Shown here: positions 8,831-16,865 of the stretch, one piece after another
Layout: each line of letters begins with the position of its first letter
How positions within the stretch are numbered: position 1 is the stretch's first letter
NCBI RefSeq assembly: GCF_001953955.1
Contig: NZ_CP019300.1
Coordinates: 930,001-994,000, forward strand
Length of the DNA: 64,000 nt
From: Prevotella intermedia ATCC 25611 = DSM 20706
GTDB lineage: Bacteria; Bacteroidota; Bacteroidia; Bacteroidales; Bacteroidaceae
Reading direction: 5' to 3'
The notes under the pieces: model-generated
Told to the model about the DNA's origin: nothing
What the model saw: only the letters and a program-made list of their open reading frames with translations
Database searches by the model: none
Translations under genes and position numbers: made by a program

Positions 8831-8864
8831 AGTCGTATTTTTTTATAATTAGTTAGACAAATTA

Positions 8865-8900
8865 CCCCCGTTTGCCTCATACAATGGGACGGAACGGGGG
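8865..8900 (-). promoter_or_regulatory. leader hairpin of the DUF285/BspA gene
   Basis: In the roughly 115-nt 5' leader, arms CCCCCGTT and AACGGGGG close a 20-nt loop, followed by an A/T-rich stretch up to the ATG. Similar GC-stem-plus-AT-rich leaders precede the genes at 15208 and 16678. Confidence 0.5.
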
Positions 8901-8953
8901 AAATGTTTATGAACGCTTTTGTCAGTGGTAAACGATATCTTTCCGTTCAGTTG

Positions 8954-8961
8954 CAAATATA
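8954..8961 (-). promoter_or_regulatory. -7 promoter box for the DUF285/BspA gene
   Basis: TATATTTG on the minus strand; predicted start near 8949. Confidence 0.6.
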
Positions 8962-9016
8962 ATTCTTTTTTTTTAAGAACCACAACAATTTGAAAGGTAA
9001 AAGTTTTTTTTTCTTA

Positions 9017-9505
9017 TTATTCTTCGCGGAACGGATATATAAGGTTGTCTTCGGTAATCTTATTCAATACCTCGTCTACGAATTTGCGACTTTCCCAGCG
9101 CGCCATCGGCAGGTCGTGAAGCAGATAGTTGCCGCAATCCTTAGGTGCTGCGCCTGGTATTTCGCCCTCGAACGAAGCGACAAACTCGAAAGTACGACGC
9201 ATAAGGTCTACTATCTCTGCCGACTTCAGGTCGCCTTTCAGTATCAAGTAGTTGCCCGTCAGGCAGCCCATAGGTCCCCAATAAACCACACGTTCTTTCC
9301 ATTCGGCATCGTTTCGCAGGTAGGTTGCCGCCAAATGTTCTATGGTATGGAGCGCACCGATGTGCAATGCAGGTTCTCGGTTGGGCTCTTTCATACGAAT
9401 GTCGAAGGTTGTTACTACTTCGTTGCCTACACAATCCTGTCGGCTGACGTAGATACCACGCAGCAAACGGTCGTGGTCGATGGTGAAAGAAGGTATCTTG
9501 TCCAT
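9017..9505 (-). CDS. luxS: S-ribosylhomocysteine lyase (autoinducer-2 synthase)
   Basis: The 162-residue protein has the LuxS metal site HTIEH (His53, His57) and the conserved cysteines Cys81 (GPMGC) and Cys124 (PKDCGNY). It cleaves S-ribosylhomocysteine to homocysteine and DPD, the AI-2 precursor. An open frame extends upstream into the next gene, but only the ATG at 9505 gives the family N-terminus (MDKIPSF). It lies 14 bp downstream of mtnN, so the two successive enzymes of SAH recycling form one operon. Confidence 0.97.
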   Translation of the reverse strand: MDKIPSFTIDHDRLLRGIYVSRQDCVGNEVVTTFDIRMKEPNREPALHIGALHTIEHLAATYLRNDAEWKERVVYWGPMGCLTGNYLILKGDLKSAEIVDLMRRTFEFVASFEGEIPGAAPKDCGNYLLHDLPMARWESRKFVDEVLNKITEDNLIYPFREE

Positions 9506-9519
9506 ATTGTTCTTTGTGT

Positions 9520-10218
9520 TTAAAGTGTGTTGATAAAATGCTTTGTAACCTCGAAACTGCCTTCGGCAACCTTGCTCCAGAAGTCGTAATACATACTCGC
9601 ATCGGTGTCTTTGAGCGGAATGTCGCTGATGACACGGAACGAAACGAAAGGCATGCCATATACATAGCATACCTGCGCAATGGAGCAACTCTCCATATCG
9701 ACTGCCGTTGCTTCGGGAAAATCGTTCATGATAGACTGCATTTTCTCTTTCGTCGTAACGAAATAGTCGCCGCTGACCGTAAGTCCAGCCTTGATGGTGA
9801 AGTCGTTTCCGTCCTTCGTATTGTTCAGCGAAAGTGCTTTCTCTACCAGTTCCGCAGGCGTTGCATAGCGTGCAGGCATACCCATAATTTGCCCTTTGGC
9901 GGCTTCGGTGCCACACGAAACATCGTGATAGACACACTCCGTAGCCACCACCACGTCCATAACGTTCAGCGTAGTGTCTGCTCCGCCCGCACAACCGCTC
10001 GAAACTACGAGGTCGGGCTTGTAGTTGTTTATCATTTCCACTGCGCCAATGGCAGAGTTTACCTTACCAATGCCACACTTCTGCAACACTATTTCCTTGT
10101 CGCCAACCTTTCCAAGCACAAACTCCTTGTGGTTGCGACACACCGTTTCCGTATGTTCGAGAATGGACTTGAGTTGTGTAAACTCCTTGTCCATTGCCAC
10201 AATAATTCCTATTTTCAT
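9520..10218 (-). CDS. mtnN: 5'-methylthioadenosine/S-adenosylhomocysteine nucleosidase
   Basis: The 232-residue protein begins MKIGIIVAMDKEF, placing the conserved glutamate at residue 12, and carries the SSGCAGG ligand loop, VDMES and FRVISD segments of the Pfs/MTAN family. It removes adenine from SAH and MTA and supplies LuxS directly, in the same operon. The ATG at 10218 is preferred over longer frames because the -7 box TACCTTTG ends only 4 bp before it. That geometry implies a leaderless or nearly leaderless mRNA. Confidence 0.95.
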   Translation of the reverse strand: MKIGIIVAMDKEFTQLKSILEHTETVCRNHKEFVLGKVGDKEIVLQKCGIGKVNSAIGAVEMINNYKPDLVVSSGCAGGADTTLNVMDVVVATECVYHDVSCGTEAAKGQIMGMPARYATPAELVEKALSLNNTKDGNDFTIKAGLTVSGDYFVTTKEKMQSIMNDFPEATAVDMESCSIAQVCYVYGMPFVSFRVISDIPLKDTDASMYYDFWSKVAEGSFEVTKHFINTL

Positions 10219-10222
10219 ACTG

Positions 10223-10230
10223 CAAAGGTA
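10223..10230 (-). promoter_or_regulatory. -7 promoter box for mtnN-luxS (leaderless geometry)
   Basis: TACCTTTG on the minus strand with only CAGT between it and the ATG. No good -33 element is seen. The same 4-bp gap occurs at trmO (59942). Confidence 0.55.
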
Positions 10231-10273
10231 CGAAAAAGTTAGTAGCAGGCAGTTGTAAATAACGAGTTTTTTG

Positions 10274-10281
10274 TATCTTTG
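10274..10281 (+). promoter_or_regulatory. -7 promoter box for the YfhO-like gene
   Basis: TATCTTTG with a TTG 18 bp upstream; leader about 30 nt. Divergent from the mtnN promoter. Confidence 0.6.
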
Positions 10282-10316
10282 CACGCATATCACGAAAGAA
10301 TTAAATAGAAATAGAT

Positions 10317-12830
10317 ATGAATACTTTGAAGAAATGTCTGCCCGATGCGATTGTTGTCGCACTCTTTGCAGTAATCTCTTTTGCTTATTTTTTAGTGCCT
10401 GTATCGCAAGGCAAGATACTTTTCCGCCACGATTCGCAAGCAGGTGTGGGTATGGGACAGGAACTTACCGAGTACGAACAACGTACTGGCGAGGTAACAC
10501 GATGGACAAACTCGCTTTTCAGTGGTATGCCGACCTATCAAATATCGCCTGCATACAGTTCCACCGATGGACTTTCGGCAGTTATGGCAGCCTATCATCT
10601 TTGGTTGCCCGACTATGTTTGGTTCCTCTTTGCCTATCTCTTGGGCTTCTATGTCCTGCTTCGTGCGTTTAACTTCCGCCAGTCGTTGGCTGCATTAGGC
10701 AGTATTTTGTGGGCATTTTCTTCCTATTTCCTTATCATTATCGCCGCCGGACACCTCTGGAAGGTAATGGCATTGGCTTATCTTCCGCCGATGATAGCAG
10801 GCGTGGTGCTGGCTTATCGGGGCAAATACCTGTGGGGCTTCATCGTTACAGCGGTGTTCACAGCCTTTGAAGTAAAAGCCAATCACGTGCAAATGACTTA
10901 CTACTACCTCTTCATCGTGCTGTTTATGGTGGTTGCCTACCTTGTGCAAGCCATTCGTGAAAAGCGTTTGCAACACTTCCTGAAGGCTTCAGGCGTACTC
11001 GTAGCAGCGGCATTGATAGGTGTAGCCATCAATATTTCGAACCTATACCATACTTGGGAATACCAGAAAGAAAGTATGCGCGGCAAGAGCGAACTGACAA
11101 AAGCCAACAGTGCCAACCAAACCAGTTCGGGACTCGACCGTGATTACATTACACAATGGAGCTACGGAGTAGACGAAACCCTGACGCTGCTTGTGCCAGA
11201 CGCTAAGGGCGGCGCAAGTGTTCCGTTGAGTCAGAACGCAACGGCAATGGCAAAAGCCAATCCCGAAGTGCAAAATATGCTGCCGCAACTCTACGAAGCA
11301 GTGCCACAATATTTCGGAACGCAACCTGGTACGAGCGGTCCAGTCTATGTGGGAGCCTTCGTTCTCTTCCTCTTTGTGTTGGGCTTGTTCATTGTTAAGA
11401 CTCCGTTGAAGTGGGCATTGTTGGCAGCAACCATTCTTTCCGTACTGCTTTCGTGGGGGCACAACTTCATGGGCTTCACCAATTTCTTCCTCGACTATGT
11501 GCCGATGTACGCTAAGTTCCGCACCGTAGCCAGCATATTGGTAATAGCAGAGTTTACCATTCCGTTGCTCGCAGCTCTTGCCTTAAAGCGCATTGTGGAC
11601 GAACCGACGGTGCTGACAAAGAACATGAAGTTTGTTTATGCCAGTCTTGCGCTTACCGCAGGTGTAGCCCTCGTAATGGCATTGATGCCAAGTATGATGG
11701 GACCTTTCATATCAGAGCAAGAGCGTCAGATGCTTTCAGGCATTCAAGGTATGACACCCGATGTTCAGAATATGATGCTTTCGAGCATTGCCACCATGCG
11801 TGCTGCAATGGTAAGTGCCGATGCTTGGCGTTCAATTATCGTCATAATCATTGGTGTTGCCATGCTTTTGCTCTTTAAGGCACAGAAGATTAAGCCTCTT
11901 TATCTTATTGTTGGAATATCAGCTCTCTGCTTGATAGACCTTTGGCAAGTAGACAAACGCTACTTAAACGACGAGATGTTTGTACCTAAGAGCGAACGCG
12001 ACACACCACAGCAGGCTACCGCAACCGATATGGAAATATTGAAAGACAAGGCTTTGTCGTACCGTGTGTTGAACTTCTCATCGGGCGCATTCAACGAAAA
12101 CAATACGTCGTACTTCCACAAGAGCATTGGTGGCTATCACCCAGCCAAACTCCGTCGTTATCAGGAAATGATAGACAAGTACATCGCACCCGAAATGCAG
12201 GCAGCTATGCAAGCCATTGGAAGCAAGGGCGGTGTAATGTCGGAGGTAGACGGCAGAAAGGTTTTCCCTGTGCTGAATATGCTCAACGCCAAATACTTTA
12301 TTGTTCCGTTGCAGGGCAATGCTACCACCCAACTTCAAAATCCGTATGCGCAAGGCAACGGCTGGTTTGTAGATAAACTTACCTATGTAGCTGATGCAAA
12401 TGCCGAATACGCTGAAGTGGGCAAGATAGACGTTAGCCACGAAGCCGTAGCCGACAAGAAGTTTGAAGCCGTACTCGGGCAAACAGCAGCCAACGACTCT
12501 ACCGCAAGCGTCGTGCTGACCAAGTACGAACCAAACAGTTTGACCTATACCGTGAACTCTGCAAAGGGTGGAGTGGTTGTATTCTCTGAGGTTTACTATC
12601 CCGGTTGGTCTGCTACCATAGACGGACAACCTGCCGAACTCGGTCGTGTGAACTATATTCTGCGTGCCCTGAACGTGAAAGCAGGCAAGCACGAAGTAGT
12701 GTTAGAGTTCCACCCATCGAGCATCAGTACTACCGAAACCATTGCTTATGTGGCACTTATAGCCCTTCTTCTTGCCATTTGTGCAGCCCTCTTTGTGGAA
12801 TGGAAGAAGCAGAAGGCAGCGAAGGAATAA
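10317..12830 (+). CDS. YfhO family multi-pass membrane protein
   Basis: The 837-residue protein has about 12 hydrophobic segments over residues 10-560, an N-terminal periplasmic-type loop (LFRHDSQ...EYEQRTGE...TRWTNSLFSGMPTYQ) and a soluble C-terminal domain (about 570-805) before a final membrane helix. This is the YfhO / bacterial membrane-glycosyltransferase-like layout common in Bacteroidetes; in Firmicutes YfhO acts in glycosylation of cell-envelope polymers. The lipid-linked sugar substrate is unknown here. Transcribed alone from 10274 and closed by the terminator at 12867. Confidence 0.85.
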   Translation: MNTLKKCLPDAIVVALFAVISFAYFLVPVSQGKILFRHDSQAGVGMGQELTEYEQRTGEVTRWTNSLFSGMPTYQISPAYSSTDGLSAVMAAYHLWLPDYVWFLFAYLLGFYVLLRAFNFRQSLAALGSILWAFSSYFLIIIAAGHLWKVMALAYLPPMIAGVVLAYRGKYLWGFIVTAVFTAFEVKANHVQMTYYYLFIVLFMVVAYLVQAIREKRLQHFLKASGVLVAAALIGVAINISNLYHTWEYQKESMRGKSELTKANSANQTSSGLDRDYITQWSYGVDETLTLLVPDAKGGASVPLSQNATAMAKANPEVQNMLPQLYEAVPQYFGTQPGTSGPVYVGAFVLFLFVLGLFIVKTPLKWALLAATILSVLLSWGHNFMGFTNFFLDYVPMYAKFRTVASILVIAEFTIPLLAALALKRIVDEPTVLTKNMKFVYASLALTAGVALVMALMPSMMGPFISEQERQMLSGIQGMTPDVQNMMLSSIATMRAAMVSADAWRSIIVIIIGVAMLLLFKAQKIKPLYLIVGISALCLIDLWQVDKRYLNDEMFVPKSERDTPQQATATDMEILKDKALSYRVLNFSSGAFNENNTSYFHKSIGGYHPAKLRRYQEMIDKYIAPEMQAAMQAIGSKGGVMSEVDGRKVFPVLNMLNAKYFIVPLQGNATTQLQNPYAQGNGWFVDKLTYVADANAEYAEVGKIDVSHEAVADKKFEAVLGQTAANDSTASVVLTKYEPNSLTYTVNSAKGGVVVFSEVYYPGWSATIDGQPAELGRVNYILRALNVKAGKHEVVLEFHPSSISTTETIAYVALIALLLAICAALFVEWKKQKAAKE

Positions 12831-12866
12831 GGTATTTACAGCCATCTGATGCTATATTAAAAAACA

Positions 12867-12905
12867 AAAGCCACCGCAACGACCTTTCGTTACGGTGGCT
12901 TTCTA
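12867..12905 (+). terminator. terminator after the YfhO-like gene
   Basis: AAAGCCACCG pairs with CGGTGGCTTT, with inner CAACG/CGTTA pairing and flanking A and T tracts. It lies between convergent genes and may serve both. Confidence 0.8.
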
Positions 12906-12948
12906 TTATTGTCTTGCCGCTCTTCCGGCAGAGTGGCAGCGCCTTTCC

Positions 12949-13398
12949 CTATGGGTGCTCGCTCCCTCCGCCGCCCGGCGTAGTGCCGTTGTTTTCCTTC
13001 TTTTTCTTGCGCTTGGGGTTGTCCACGCTAAGCTCCACGTTCTTGGCAGCCTCGCGCATCTGCGTCTTGGGCGTGAATATAATCTTTGGTGCCTTGAGCG
13101 TTTCGGCGCACACGTCGATTTCGTTGTCTGCCATCTTCGAAGGAACATACACGCGGAACGAACCGAGGTCTCCCAAGTCTACGCTTGCACCCATCAACAG
13201 CGCATCGCGCACGATGGCGCCGAGCGAGATGAGGGCGTTCGACACGTCGCCCGCAGAGAGCGATGTCTCGCGCACGATGCGGTCGATTACCATCTTGTTT
13301 GTAAAGTTCTGTTTTGCCTTGGGGTGTGCATACCATACGGTCTGCCCTTTTTTCTTGCCAACGGTCTGTTTCTTCGACTTCACTGTAAACTCAATCAT
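12949..13398 (-). CDS. HU-family DNA-binding protein (HU-HIG type)
   Basis: The 149-residue protein begins MIEFTVKSKKQTVGKKKGQ and has the histone-like fold elements seen in Bacteroidetes HU paralogues: a basic start, the VIDRIVRETSLSAGDVSNALISLGAIVRDAL helix pair, GASVDLGDLGSFRVY, and a Lys/Gly-rich tail (KRKKKK...PGGGGSEHP). Such proteins bind DNA without strong sequence preference. The frame is open upstream to 13590, but 13398 is the only start that gives the family N-terminus. No promoter box was found upstream, where a 24-bp repeat array lies. Confidence 0.9.
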   Translation of the reverse strand: MIEFTVKSKKQTVGKKKGQTVWYAHPKAKQNFTNKMVIDRIVRETSLSAGDVSNALISLGAIVRDALLMGASVDLGDLGSFRVYVPSKMADNEIDVCAETLKAPKIIFTPKTQMREAAKNVELSVDNPKRKKKKENNGTTPGGGGSEHP

Positions 13399-13535
13399 AA
13401 TTTTCTCGTGCCCTCCTGTTATTCTCCCTTTCCTGTGTTCGGGAGCGTGCTTCCGAGGGCTTGGCACCTTGGGTTGAATTATTATAGTCCGACGCCCTTG
13501 CGGCGTCCTTAGTTCAGTATCTGTTGCAAGGGGTA

Positions 13536-13750
13536 CTGAACACCTCTTTCGGTCGGTGTTCCGCATCCCTGTTTGGAGATGTATATACACCTACGGTTGT
13601 CGATCTATATACACCTACAATGGTCGGTGTATATACACCTGCGAAGGTCGATCTATATACACCTCCGATTGTAGGTGTTCCGTATCTGCTGTAGTCGATG
13701 CCATACACCTTTGGTAATCAGTCCTATATACCTCCAGCGAACAGTGTTCC
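13536..13750. repeat. 24-bp tandem repeat array (about nine units)
   Basis: The word ATATACACCT starts at 13583, 13607, 13631 and 13655, exactly 24 bp apart. Degenerate units flank it (from about 13536, 13560, 13679, 13703, 13726), several with the alternative GGTGTTCCG word. One unit contains the perfect 14-bp palindrome GGTGTATATACACC (13627-13640). A minus-strand frame across it would encode 8-residue repeats (GVYRSTxx/GVYTPTxx), but it has no convincing start and is probably not a gene. The array fills most of the gap 13399-13786. Confidence 0.85.
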
Positions 13751-13786
13751 GCACTTCGGTTGAGGGGTATGGAACATGGTCGGTTC

Positions 13787-15208
13787 CTACTTCTTCACTA
13801 CCTTTCGTCCGTTCACGATGTACATACCCTTCGGCAGGTTCTCGAAGCTGCCCCTGAGGCGCATGCCCTCGAGTGTGTAGATGCCCTGCTTGGTGGCAGC
13901 GTTAGCAGTCGGGGTGTCGATGGCAGTCGGGTCTTTCTTTATCACCACCCTCTCATTTACTATATGTCCGTCCAGTGCCACGGCGTTCTGTGATGCATCG
14001 AATGCTGCCCCTGCAGGCTCGGTAATGTAGCAGCCCTTCAGAACGAGTGAGGCTAAGTCGCAGATGGAGCCTCTTCCTTTTCCTCTTCCTTCAGCCGTTA
14101 CCGTGGCGTTCCTGACGGTGAGCCTCTCGATCGTGCTGCGGTCTCCTACGATGCCGTAGTTTCCCTTGACATTCACGGTGCAGTTGTCTATGATGAGCTC
14201 GGTATCGTATATACAGATACCACTGCCCTCCGAACTTTCCGCATTGAGAATGCCGCCACCAGTAATGGTCAGCGGGCGATCGGTGTAGATGGAAAACTCT
14301 TTTGAATTCAGTTCGTTGCTACCGATGACCTTTATTGTCAAGTCTTCGATACCCGAGTAGATGGCGTAGCGTCTTGCATTTATTCGGGCATCTTGCAGCG
14401 TGAGGGTCTTGGTGGCGTTGTCGTACTTCACCGTTCCGCTTACACCGTCAATCACGGAGAGGTCGTTGCAGTTGTCAACGGTCACCAGCTTATCGGTAAT
14501 CATGAGCCTGTAGGCAGTTGGTGCGATGACTACCTTGTCCGTTACCAGCTTGCCGTTGAGCGCGATGCCCTTCAGTGATGAGTCGTAGTAGGCCCCTGCA
14601 GGCTCGGTGATGGTGCAGTCATCGAGGGTGAACTTCACGATGCGGCAGATAGATCCGCCCTTGCCTTCTGCCGTTACATGTGGGAAACCGCCTTTGACGG
14701 TGAGCGCGGATTTATTCTCGTTATAGTCTCCGGCAATGCCCACGCCATCGTTGTCGGTAGCCTTGGCACTGACGATGCAGTCGTTGATAGTGAGCTCGGT
14801 ATGAAGCACATAGATGGCACAGTCGCCACCCACCACATCGAGGCGTGGAGCATCCTTGTAATCCCCATAATCGCCATCGATTCTGAGCGATTCATATGCG
14901 CCGATTGATGTACGGTTCGTCTCGATTTTACAGTTTCCTATCACCGTGATATCCAATTCCTGATAAGTAGAAATGCCCGGGTGAACTTTGTTCTTAATCG
15001 TGGCGTTGTCTAAGATGAGGGTATTTTTGTTGGGATTGTATCTTACCTTACCCGTTACGCCGGGGATTACGGAGAGGTCGTTGCAGTTGTCGGAGGTTAC
15101 CTGCGTGCCTGCAATATAGATTTTGTATCTGGTCTGCGCCTGTGCAGTGTCTGTCCACATTGTCGCCACTATGGTGAGAATGAACATAAGTAATAGTTGT
15201 TTTTTCAT
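13787..15208 (-). CDS. secreted beta-rich protein with two internal repeats, unknown function
   Basis: The 473-residue protein has a signal peptide (about 1-24, ending AQAQ). Two homologous halves (about 25-225 and 230-425) each begin with a short strand, then 'VTSDNCNDLSVIPGVTGKVRYN / TLILDNATI' and a ladder of short strands (LTINDC, LTVKGG, LIIDNC) like a right-handed beta-helix, and each ends with '(C)TITEPAGAxxD' and 'ALxGxxVxxxVVI'. The C-terminal tail (GIYTLEGMRL...LPKGMYIVNGRKVVKK) is the same kind as in the BspA-like gene at 113. It is a paralogue of the next gene upstream. Surface location is inferred; no enzyme motif was found. Confidence 0.75.
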   Translation of the reverse strand: MKKQLLLMFILTIVATMWTDTAQAQTRYKIYIAGTQVTSDNCNDLSVIPGVTGKVRYNPNKNTLILDNATIKNKVHPGISTYQELDITVIGNCKIETNRTSIGAYESLRIDGDYGDYKDAPRLDVVGGDCAIYVLHTELTINDCIVSAKATDNDGVGIAGDYNENKSALTVKGGFPHVTAEGKGGSICRIVKFTLDDCTITEPAGAYYDSSLKGIALNGKLVTDKVVIAPTAYRLMITDKLVTVDNCNDLSVIDGVSGTVKYDNATKTLTLQDARINARRYAIYSGIEDLTIKVIGSNELNSKEFSIYTDRPLTITGGGILNAESSEGSGICIYDTELIIDNCTVNVKGNYGIVGDRSTIERLTVRNATVTAEGRGKGRGSICDLASLVLKGCYITEPAGAAFDASQNAVALDGHIVNERVVIKKDPTAIDTPTANAATKQGIYTLEGMRLRGSFENLPKGMYIVNGRKVVKK

Positions 15209-15574
15209 AACTCTTTTGCTTTTAATATTTAATAATTAGATAAATCATTTTGTCGGGGTTGCCTGCCCTTATGTATAAGGAGGCTGATAATGCAGAAAGC
15301 CCCACCCGTATCTCCCTATAATAGAGATACAGGCGGAGCCTTCGTGGTTTCTGTTCGATTAAATATGCGAAATCCTTAAATAGCGCAAGAGCTGTTGAAG
15401 CTCTTAAATAGCCGCCCCCCCTCGAGTGGTCGGGAAAGGCGCACAGAGGGTGCGTAAAGTGTGTCTACGCCGCTGTTTTGGTGTGCTCTGCGGAGGTTTG
15501 TTGGTGTATGCTTCGTTGATAGTTTCATTGTAACTGGTTTAGAGAGCCTGATGCTTTATTTAGCTGTTCACTTG
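15209..15574 (-). promoter_or_regulatory. long structured 5' leader of the two-repeat secreted protein
   Basis: About 360 nt separate the predicted promoter (15575) from the ATG at 15208. Inside, a multi-stem element at 15255-15304 is closed by GGGG/CCCC and holds nested GCCT/AGGC and CCTTAT/ATAAGG stems. Further hairpins are GTATCTC/GAGATAC (15308-15330) and AAGAGCT/AGCTCTT (15387-15405). No known riboswitch consensus was recognised. Confidence 0.45.
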
Positions 15575-15582
15575 CAAAGATA
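15575..15582 (-). promoter_or_regulatory. -7 promoter box for the two-repeat secreted protein
   Basis: TATCTTTG on the minus strand; the nearest consensus box to the gene, and the reason the leader is called long. Confidence 0.45.
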
Positions 15583-15727
15583 GACCTTTTCTTTAAAAGT
15601 TACAAGAGATGTGAGAAGAAATACGCTGAAGTACTGAAATCGGGAGGTGCGCTCACCTCTGAAACGCACCAGGAGCTTTTGTACTTCGATTTAGAACCTT
15701 CACCTTTGCCAACCTTGCTTAGCCAAG

Positions 15728-15751
15728 CCGCACCCCGGTTGTGGGGTGCGG
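15728..15751 (-). terminator. GC-rich hairpin after the single-repeat secreted protein
   Basis: A perfect 9-bp stem CCGCACCCC / GGGGTGCGG with a 6-nt loop, 45 bp past the stop. No U-run is seen. The rest of 15583-15796 holds a second weaker stem (GGTGCG/CGCACC) and nothing else recognised. Confidence 0.5.
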
Positions 15752-15796
15752 AACATAGTCGTTTCCTATAGCTTCGCTACTTATAAGCTTTGCTGC

Positions 15797-16678
15797 TTAC
15801 TGCTTCGCTACCTTCTGTCCGTTCACGATGTAAACGCCTTCTGGCAGGTCTTTCAGCTCGTCCCCGAGACGTATGCCCTCGAGCGTGTAGATGCCCTGTT
15901 TGGTGGCAGTGTCGGCAGTCGGCGTATCAATGCCTGTTGCGCCTTTGGTAATAGTTACCCAGTCGGTTATTACCTTTTCGCCAGTGCCGAAGAGAGAGTA
16001 GAAGTTATCGTCGCCACCTTCAAATTTTTCCCAGTAGTTTCCTGCAGGAGCAGTAATGGCGCAGCCTTTGAATTCGGGCAGTTTCCCCCACATGTAGCTG
16101 ATGCTGCCTATATAAATATCTTCACTTTTGCCACCACCCTTGGCACGCACGTTGCAGTTGTCGAATATCCAATTGCCGAAAGCTATTCCCACTGCGCCTC
16201 CAGTTGCCTCGATGGTACAGTTGTTCACGGTGATAGTGCCGTAGTTGAAAATACCACTTTGGTAGTATGCGTCGTTCGATGCGGTTGAGCCACTCACCTT
16301 AAGAGTGCCATCATTCGTGAACGTGAGAGCCTTGCCGTCTGCATTCCACACGCCCACGCTCTTCTCTGAAGTAACGGTGTTGTTGCCAATGAGATAAATG
16401 GTTAAACCGTCGGTTTTGTTGTCAATGCCAATTCCACTGCCGTTGTAGTCTTCGTCAGCAGTGTTGCTGATGGTGGCATTGTCGAGCGTAAGCGTCTTGG
16501 TGGCGTTGTCGTACTTCGCCTTGCCTGTTACGCCTTTAATCTTGGAGAGGTCGTTGCAGTTGTCAGAGGTAACCTGCGTGCCGGCAATGTAGAGGTCGTA
16601 CTTGGTTTGTGCCTGTGCTGTACCTGTCCACATCATCGCTACTGTAGCGAGGAAGGGTAAAAACGTTTGTTTCTTCAT
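15797..16678 (-). CDS. secreted beta-rich protein, single-repeat paralogue
   Basis: The 293-residue protein has a signal peptide (about 1-23, AQAQ) and one copy of the repeat seen twice in the neighbour at 13787: IAGTQVTSDNCNDLSKIKGVTGK, then TLTLDNATI, a ladder of short strands, APAGNYWEKFE, and the tail GIYTLEGIRLGDELKDLPEGVYIVNGQKVAKQ. Its N- and C-termini are nearly identical to the neighbour's, and the DNA just past both stops is also alike, so the pair arose by local duplication. Own promoter at 16765. Function unknown; export and surface display are inferred from signal peptide and tail. Confidence 0.75.
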   Translation of the reverse strand: MKKQTFLPFLATVAMMWTGTAQAQTKYDLYIAGTQVTSDNCNDLSKIKGVTGKAKYDNATKTLTLDNATISNTADEDYNGSGIGIDNKTDGLTIYLIGNNTVTSEKSVGVWNADGKALTFTNDGTLKVSGSTASNDAYYQSGIFNYGTITVNNCTIEATGGAVGIAFGNWIFDNCNVRAKGGGKSEDIYIGSISYMWGKLPEFKGCAITAPAGNYWEKFEGGDDNFYSLFGTGEKVITDWVTITKGATGIDTPTADTATKQGIYTLEGIRLGDELKDLPEGVYIVNGQKVAKQ

Positions 16679-16730
16679 GATTTTTTTGTTTTTAATGATT
16701 GGTGATTTAGGATAAAATAGTTTTAATTGA

Positions 16731-16757
16731 TTCCGCCCATTTTAGTATAAGGGCGAA
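16731..16757 (-). promoter_or_regulatory. leader hairpin of the single-repeat secreted protein
   Basis: TTCCGCCC / GGGCGAA arms close a loop in the roughly 80-nt leader, right after the predicted transcription start. Confidence 0.4.
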
Positions 16758-16764
16758 CCAGTTG

Positions 16765-16772
16765 CAAATATA
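16765..16772 (-). promoter_or_regulatory. -7 promoter box for the single-repeat secreted protein
   Basis: TATATTTG on the minus strand; start predicted near 16760. Confidence 0.6.
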
Positions 16773-16835
16773 AATCTTTTTTCCAAGAATAGCAAGGTAT
16801 TGCAAGAATGATTTTGTTAGTTCGTATATTTTCTG

Positions 16836-16843
16836 TATTTTTG
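16836..16843 (+). promoter_or_regulatory. -7 promoter box for the DUF1599-tpiA operon
   Basis: TATTTTTG with a TTG 19 bp upstream; leader about 18 nt before the ATG at 16866. Confidence 0.6.
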
Positions 16844-16865
16844 CATTGTAAATAAGAAATCCACT

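Noticed and set aside
9506..9994. N-terminal extension of luxS into mtnN
   Set aside because: It is an out-of-frame shadow of mtnN; LuxS begins at 9505 with its normal N-terminus.
13514..13708. Minus-strand frame with 8-residue GVYRSTxx repeats
   Set aside because: It exists only because the array unit (24 bp) is a multiple of three; there is no convincing start signal or extension beyond the array.
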